A stretch of 64,000 nt of DNA, taken from contig CM077831.1 of assembly GCA_039720395.1 (NCBI GenBank), positions 19,708,982 through 19,772,981 of the forward strand, given 5' to 3'. Under the pieces are notes generated by a model that was not told the DNA's origin, did not search any database, and saw only the letters and a program-made list of their open reading frames with translations. Each line of letters begins with the position of its first letter. Within the stretch, counting starts at the first letter, position 1. The stretch comes from Liquidambar formosana. Lineage: Eukaryota > Streptophyta > Magnoliopsida > Saxifragales > Altingiaceae. Below are positions 57,901 through 64,000 of the stretch, piece after piece. The translations under genes were made by a program, and so were the position numbers.

Positions 57901-60900
57901 ATTGGAGAAAGAGGAAAGCACCGTAGGGCGCCTAAGATGTTCACTTCAAGTGCTTTCCAACAATATCCATTCTGCAGTGTACGTTGTTCTTTCAATGTCT
58001 ACACATTTGAATCTCTCTTGTTATCTACAAGAAGCTACATTGAGATAAGGAGGAGGAAACATTGAAGCAAAGAGGCTAAGTACTTAGTCTCTTAAGGAGG
58101 ATATGCATAGGCCTCCAGGGATAGAAATTCCCTGAAAGAATATGGGGGTCCAAGGAACATAGCCCTAAAGACTCTCTCATCAACATTTATCAAATGGAAA
58201 GAATCTATACACAGATATGATGTCCAATTCCACCCATATCCTAATCAAAAGAATGGGAATTTCCTAAGTACAATGTTGAGAAAGCCTTCATCTCATTCTC
58301 AACAAAAAGCCTAACTCCAACGGTAGAGCATTGCTCCGATTGAGTAAGGATTGAGGTATCTCCCATCATAATCATATCCATATCTGATGGTTGAGGTTCC
58401 TCTCATTGAGAGCAACACTACTCAAGATGCATATAAAATCCGGGTGCGCACATTATATCACTATATTGTAAGGTACTTAGTATGTTTCAAAGAAGCTCCG
58501 CCTGAGGGACATTTCTCACTCTAAGGTTAGTGTATGCTCTTTACCCATACTCTAGCACTTGATGCCTGCCTAAGTCTCGTGGCAAGACTAGGGAATCCAA
58601 AAAGTATTTTAGGGTTTGATGTTGGGTTGGGCAGTCAAGGCGTCACATTGTGTTACCTTGACCTACACCTTTGGGATGGCTTGAGAGGTCTTGGCATGGT
58701 CGCTGGAGCGAGGGCTAACTGAGGCAGTTGTGTACCTTGCCCTACATAACTGGAGCAAGTTACCTTCTGCTTTGGTCCTCTACAGGGGAAATGGGGAGCA
58801 AACAACTTGGTGAACATGTGTTCGAAACTAGACATGTGTCAAAACTCTTCCACCACTTACTAGTGATGTATCAAAACCTTTCTGGCTTTAATTGACAAAT
58901 AATTTCCCACCCGGCCCTACATGCGTCAAGCTTCACTAACTGTTCGATGAGACATGTGTCTAAATCTAGACACATGTCAGCCTACCAATAAGTACACCTA
59001 TTTTTCATGCATTGGTCCATTTTTGGTCCAGCAAGATATTAACACCTTTATGACAAATGCCAGAACCATATTCAACCTCCTGATCATTCATCTGCTATAA
59101 AGGGCTCATTCTAATACAAGAGGGGAACGATTACAACAATACTCAACTATAGTAGAATACCATTTTTGAAATATTATATCTCTATAGTTTTAAGTTACTA
59201 TCCTAAATATCATACTCTCCTTACACTACACCCTTTCTCCATTGATCCTGTCACTAGGATACATTGCCTATCCATATTACTCTACGCCTGAGCCTCGAAA
59301 GATGGTCAATTTTTATCTCTTAAAATCTATGTTGGAGGTCTAAAAGATTGGTCTATAATTTTCTGAGCCAGAGGCCAGAAAGATGATTAATTACTAAGTG
59401 TTTGCTAGTGTCATCCCCTATTGGCATTTTCCCACTGGTTGCCTCATTCTTTCTCCTCAAGTCAGACACTCTATTGCCATTTCAAGTCTTTTTAAGGCCT
59501 ATGCATTCAGAAGGCCTATATTGCTACCATCACGCAACGTCACCTCTTGATAAGTACACCTTAGCACTAATACTCCAAGTCAGCATTGTCAATAGCTATT
59601 GACATACATCAGCACACAAACGCAAGAACCCACCATCCACAAAGTTAATGCGACACTAGGGATACCAAGAAGGTCTTTTTCTTGCAGCTTACAGGACCAG
59701 TTGGTGCATAGAAAATATCCATTAAGGTTCTAATGGATGATCTCCTCAAAGAAAAATACAAAAGCATTAATGGAAAACCACACAAAAGCTGAATTCCTAC
59801 CTAAACTATACAAGAATATGGCAATGGAACATACTACCAGAAAATGTAACTAAAGACTAATGTGTTTACAGTTTTGTGCTAAAGAAATTCACGTAAATGT
59901 GTATGAGTGGTGATCTTCGTATTGCATATTTGGAGAACCACACAAATAAAACGGAATACCTACATAAACTATACAGGAATATGGTAATGGAACATGCTAT
60001 ACTAGAAAATGTAACCAAACACTAACGTGTTTGCATTTCTGTGCTAAAGGAATTCACCTAAATCAAAATGTGTAAGAGTGGGGATCTTCATACCGCATAT
60101 CTGTATCCACATAAATGCATGCATGCATCTGTGCATGTGTGCACGTTTGGTGATATGTAAATGGATGAATGGGTATCTTTATATAGAGGAGAATAAATAT
60201 TGTTTTTGCATGATGGCATGAAACAAGTGAGGTATATGCACAATGCAATGCATCACCCCAGAATAGTGATGCATATGATTTTGCCTGCTAATGAACTCTA
60301 TGATGCACATTGTGTAACCAGTATAAATTGCATGTGGTGACTTGATCTGACCAAATAATGTGAAACTTAAACCAAAATATTTCTGCACAAAAATATAGAA
60401 TCCTATAAAAAGGTACAACTTATGTAAAATATCCGCTTCAGTCATGGATTCTCATAATGACTTGTGAACATATTTGGGATAACCACCTTCACGTCTGCAG
60501 TGAAAGCTGCGGCAGCAATAAAGCGCCCATTAGGAGATATAGCAGCCATGTTATTTTTCAGCTGATTTGTGTCAACGTTCCCCAAGATCTTCCCAGTTTT
60601 TCCATGCCACAGTTTGATATCAGTCCCTGGGAAATAACAGATATTTAGAACTGAAGTACCCCCAAAAAAAATTCAATAATGAATTTAATATTGTCTGTGA
60701 TCTTCTAAGAAAAAAACACATTATTCCAGAGAACTGGTGAATGGAAAAAAAAAAAATGAAGAAGAAGAAGAAAGGAAAAATCTGGAAAATCAAAGTGGAC
60801 AAGTTAGGCAAGAAAATACAAGTTCATTACAGAAGGATTATAGTATCCAAATTTTGTTTGAATGTAAATTGGAATAATAATTCCAATGGCCATCTTATCC

Positions 60901-61833
60901 AAATGCAATACTAATAATAATAGAGTTAATATAATTGGTTACCATAGCCACACTTCATTTACTAGGTGAGAGACTACGGATGCCACCACAAAGTACTCAC
61001 ATATTCACAACCATTATCCAAATTCTAAACACCCTTTTGAAACACCTACCAGAACAATGATGCCAGTCAACATTTCTAATGAATTCCCTTATACAATTAG
61101 TAGACATTACAAGATATAACGATCTTCCCACATTAACATTTCAAATATAGGTCAAGACATCAACATAACCTTTTTTTATTGCATTTTTGTTGTGAGGAAG
61201 TTTATGAATTCGATACAATTAAAATGACGTAATAATCAGAAAATACCTTCTGAACATGAGGCAATAATCGTACTCCCATCAGCACTGCCATAACTTGCAG
61301 TACTTCCAACCAGGGTCAGTATAGCTCTTTTATCATGGACTTTGTGATTTTCCCATTTGATTTCTGGGAGAGGAAGCTTGGATTGCTGATTACTTTCATT
61401 ATCATTTTTGGGTTTTTCTTCGCCATACATGTATAAAGAACAACCAGAAAGAGTTTGAGAAGCCACAACTAAAGAAGATGCATTATCAGAAAATGCAAGT
61501 GCAGCTGGATGACCTCCAGCAGGCACATTAATTCTCAGAAACCTGCAGATTGTAGAAATTAATATATGAGAATCAAGGAAAAATAAATGTTCATATATTG
61601 AGTTGGTAACTGGTAAGGCATCAAGGGCACTTGAACTTATACTTAAAGCTTTTACTTGAAGCATCATCCAGCTTGAATACCCTGATTACTCCATCAGCAC
61701 AAGCTGTACACGCAAATATGAAATCAATATTAAGTACAAAAAAAGATCCCAATGGAACATAAACTTGTTTAAAATAGAAGAGATCAATGGAGTCAAAATC
61801 AAACTCAGCCATTACCATATAAAAGTAAGAAAT

Positions 61834-61870
<37 letters not shown>

Positions 61871-63631
61871 ATGTTAGAAAATTAAAATACATGTTTTTTT
61901 TTTTTTTTTTTTTGGTCATGCCCCAGCAAATTAGCACATGTTTCAAGCTCTAACACCCATCTTGCAGTTCACTTTATATTGAGGTGGCCTCATTAACACA
62001 GGACAACCAAGTCAATATCCTAGTTACATAGGATAATATGAATATGGAGAAATACGACAAAAGCTAAAATGCTGATTGATAATAGTTTTAAGGGACTGGA
62101 AAATCAGCAAGGGCCATCTAGGAGTATTCTCAGTTTAAGGTTAACGATTTCAAGCAGCAAGAGGTAATATGTTCTGTACTTCTGTGAATAACAGTTTTGG
62201 TGATGTTACGGTTGTGATTCAAGAGGTACTTAATTTTAAATTCTATTTGCAAAAAGAAATGGACATCCTATGTAATCCAGTTCAAAATTTGTAATATTTC
62301 CCAGTTAAAACAACTTGCAGCATCCAATTTGAATTGAAATTAGAATTGGAAATTTCAATAAAGATTAGTCAGGAACCTTAGAGTCCAATGATTTGTCCCT
62401 TTTTTTCTCCCTTTTATTTAATTATTATAGTCTAATGATTAGTTAACTTACAAATTACAAAAGTTTTCACCACCTAGAAATTTTCCTCCACAAAAATGGA
62501 CTCTTTAGCTATATCATCGGATTGCCTCATTTCAAGTCAACAATTTCAGTCATGAGCTATGACCTTCCCTACTTACAAGTTTGACAACCCCCGGTGCACA
62601 ATGCTGACTTTATGAGCACTTCTTTAACATAAAAGAAATTGAGTAAATCCCAAGAGCTGTACAAGGGCGTTCAGTAGAAGTGTTCTATGCACTTTATAGT
62701 AACTTCAAAATTTTCAAATAGTTCTTGAAAAGCTTGAAATAGTGGCAATATAAAGATGTAACCCCACAATAAAACGTTTTTTAGAAGATGCGAAACAATA
62801 ATTAATTAAAATAAAATAAGATGCTTAGACTCACCAGTTGCCAAACTCCGTCCGTCAGACGAGAAACACAGACCGGTAACTGAATCCCCATGACCTTTAA
62901 GTGTATTAACATCCAAAGGATGATGTCGCTTGTTTTGATCCTGCAAAACACAATCATAATAATTCAGAGAGATTTCTAAACCCTAGGAATCCCAAAACCC
63001 ACTAGTTTTTAATTCAAATCATAATGCTACGTTTGGTTGCTCAGAAAACGTAGGAAAATAATAAATATCGTCTATATATATCTGCACAACTAATCAACCG
63101 ATCCTAATGCAACTCTAGGCTCATTTGAGGTGAATTTTTCACATTTCAGAAACCAAAGCAAACATAACTGACAAAACATAAAACTGAGATTTTCTTCACT
63201 TGAACTACGCATTTTCTCACTCTTGAAGACCTAAGAAAATGATATATGTATGTGTGTGTGTGTGTGTGTGTGTGTAAATCTCAACTCAGCCAAAATTAAT
63301 GCAGCAATTAGACTTCTTTGGGGCGATTTTTTCACATTTAAGACACTTAAACGAACATAAACCACAAAACTCATGATTTCCTTTCATTTCATTTACAAAA
63401 TTTTCTCAGCAACCAAACGGACACGCATACCTTTTCAGAGGCATGATGAGAGTGGGGCTTGGAGTGAGACTTCCTGGAGGGCTTTGGAGGTTTCGGATTC
63501 GGTTGGAGCTCCGGTTTCGCGATGGATACGACTTCGGATCTTCTCTTGCGGAAGTAGTTGTTGAAGAGAAGGAACGCGATAAGAGCTCCGAGAAGGATCG
63601 AGATCAGGGTGATTGGAAGAACTGGATCCAT
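50228..63631 (-). CDS. Membrane-anchored WD40 protein, transducin beta-like 2 (TBL2) type
   Basis: Ten exons on the minus strand: 63431-63631, 62835-62940, 61643-61703, 61247-61542, 60487-60626, 56788-56862, 53741-53831, 53297-53500, 51053-51097, 50228-50313, with GT-AG introns. All phases agree and give 434 residues. The N-terminus has one membrane segment (about residues 5-26, [19 protein letters not shown]) followed by RKRR, so the rest probably faces the cytosol. A Pro/Lys/His/Ser-rich linker follows (45-67). Then come WD40 blades: [20 protein letters not shown] and [37 protein letters not shown]...[19 protein letters not shown]...[38 protein letters not shown] at the C-terminus. In animals TBL2 sits in the endoplasmic reticulum and acts in stress signalling; the plant role is not established. 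A second in-frame ATG at 63655 would add eight residues; the 63631 start matches the family better. Intact and likely functional. Confidence 0.93.
50505..50670 (+). repeat. 54-bp tandem repeat in the last intron of the TBL2-like gene
   Basis: About three copies of a 54-bp unit with CTTCCAGCCAATTGATGAAC and CTATTCGTTATTCATTAG. The third copy is shortened. Confidence 0.92.
51597..52430 (+). repeat. 276-bp tandem repeat, three copies, in intron 8 of the TBL2-like gene
   Basis: Units are marked by ATCCAATCTCAT at about 51619, 51894 and 52170 and by GTGCATATGAACTATGAA near the end of each. The copies are very similar, so the expansion is fairly recent. Confidence 0.92.
52640..52960 (+). repeat. 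Diverged direct duplication in intron 8
   Basis: Blocks with ATCAATTCATGA, GGGCCTACTATC and GATAGAAAGAAAAAA occur twice, about 200 bp apart. Confidence 0.65.
53039..53086 (+). repeat. T-run followed by G-run
   Basis: A T-rich run interrupted by two G, then about 20 G. Runs like this (also at 24940-24985 and 31256-31290) are hard to sequence and may be mis-sized. Confidence 0.9.
54016..55385 (+). mobile_element. LINE fragment, antisense in intron 6 of the TBL2-like gene
   Basis: [17 protein letters not shown] at about 54029 is the plant L1 reverse transcriptase motif. [22 protein letters not shown] at about 54785 is the zf-RVT domain. Between, 54085-54345 is GC-rich and does not read as reverse transcriptase, so another insert or rearrangement is likely. 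Many stops. A (CT)n run is at 54920-54950 and a GA-rich tract at 55380-55430. Confidence 0.75.
55498..56340 (-). mobile_element. LINE 3' fragment, sense to the TBL2-like gene
   Basis: On the minus strand an open stretch (56252-55920) includes [20 protein letters not shown] and [20 protein letters not shown], the zf-RVT region of plant L1 LINEs. The 3' end at about 55498 has the usual TTTTATCAAAAAAAG tail. It faces the other LINE fragment. Confidence 0.8.
57465..59610 (+). mobile_element. Possible solo LTR in intron 5 of the TBL2-like gene
   Basis: A region of about 2 kb unlike the flanking intron. It has a promoter-like CTATAAAGGG at about 59096 followed by A/C-rich sequence, as in the R region of plant LTRs, and starts near TGTGACA. 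No target duplication was found, so both limits are approximate and the call is weak. Confidence 0.35.
59820..60070 (+). repeat. Diverged tandem duplication in intron 5
   Basis: Blocks AATACCTACATAAACTATAC, GGAACATGCTA and AAATGTAAC occur twice about 125 bp apart (59797 and 59950). Confidence 0.65.
61835..61866. repeat. (AT)n microsatellite
   Basis: About 15 AT units in intron 2 of the TBL2-like gene. Confidence 0.9.
63029..63420. mobile_element. MITE-like element in intron 1 of the TBL2-like gene
   Basis: The ends are inverted repeats: ACGTTTGGTTGCTCAGAAAA at the left and, reversed, CCGTTTGGTTGCTGAGAAAA at the right. Inside, a block with TTTTTCACATTT and AACATAA...CAAAACT is repeated directly, and a (TG)n run lies at about 63247-63276. 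The right end is only 9 bases from the exon 1 donor site. Confidence 0.6.
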
Positions 63632-64000
63632 CCGTAATCGCAGAGGATCGAGCAAGGGTTTCGAGATTTTTGCTACTGTGGCTGGTGGTGGTGATGATGA
63701 TGATGATGATGATGATGAGGTCCTTGCAGTGATGAAAATGGCGCGGATATATACCTATGTCTCTACAAGGACGCGCGGACAGGTGATGCCTTCAGCGGCG
63801 CGTTTGGTTCGCAGGAATAAGGGAACAGAAATGGGCATTACGTTCCAGGAAATTCACATCCCTCGAATGGAATTGGAATGGAATTTCCATGAACGAGATG
63901 CTTATACACATTCTCTTATCTGCGTTTGGACGTGGCAGGAATCTTATGTAGAAATCAAGTTTAGTGCAAAATAGGACAACTAAGGATGATATTAAATGGG
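63632..64000. other. Upstream region of the TBL2-like gene
   Basis: A (GAT)n run lies at about 63690-63717. A minus-strand TATATAT lies near 63749-63756, about 120 bases before the start codon. From about 63797 there is a MITE-like segment with GCGTTTGGTTCG and GGAATGGAAT/ATTCC motifs that may run off the window. Confidence 0.5.

Overview
The window is nuclear DNA of a flowering plant, probably a eudicot. It is AT-rich, its genes have many GT-AG introns, it carries a plant-type tRNA-Lys, and much of it is LTR retrotransposon, LINE and MITE sequence. I cannot name the species.

Region 1 (1 to about 13.9 kb) is a nest of Ty3/gypsy elements with TAT/Ogre-lineage features. A complete non-autonomous element (1748-10776) has two LTRs of about 1.6 kb, a perfect 5-bp target duplication (ATGGG), a tRNA-Arg-type primer site, a polypurine tract, a broken gag and no pol. 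It sits inside the 3' LTR of a second, minus-strand element of the same lineage. To the right of that LTR lie a polypurine tract, a 33-bp tandem array and an antisense plant-mobile-domain (PMD) gene that is frameshifted. At the left window edge the interrupted LTR meets another LTR end head to head across one primer-binding site. Clusters of the palindromic decamer TGCGTACGCA, spaced 20-22 bp apart, recur at non-homologous places in both elements. They are the most unusual structure in the window.

Region 2 (15.3-24.0 kb, plus strand) is a ten-exon zeta-class glutathione transferase / maleylacetoacetate isomerase gene of tyrosine catabolism. It has one surplus G in exon 4. Intron 7 (4.4 kb) holds a MITE-like element, a LINE 3' end and a possible solo LTR.

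Region 3 (24.8-44.9 kb, plus strand) is a triplicated unit of about 7.1 kb, each copy carrying a five-exon sterol 4-alpha-methyl oxidase gene (SMO1 type). Copy 3 is intact (300 codons). Copy 1 has a one-base frameshift. Copy 2 is a pseudogene with a stop codon, two MITE insertions with 9-bp target duplications, and a deletion between short direct repeats. Several MITEs date the events.

Region 4 (45.0-50.2 kb) has a tRNA-Lys(CTT), two diverged copies of a retroelement-derived segment with a tRNA-Met-type primer site, and a doublet of a palindromic MITE-like element.

Region 5 (50.2-63.6 kb, minus strand) is an intact ten-exon gene for a membrane-anchored WD40 protein resembling transducin beta-like protein 2 (434 codons). 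Its introns hold LINE fragments in both orientations, tandem repeats and a possible solo LTR. The three gene families work in unrelated processes (amino-acid breakdown, sterol synthesis, an endomembrane WD40 scaffold), so no operon-like link is implied.
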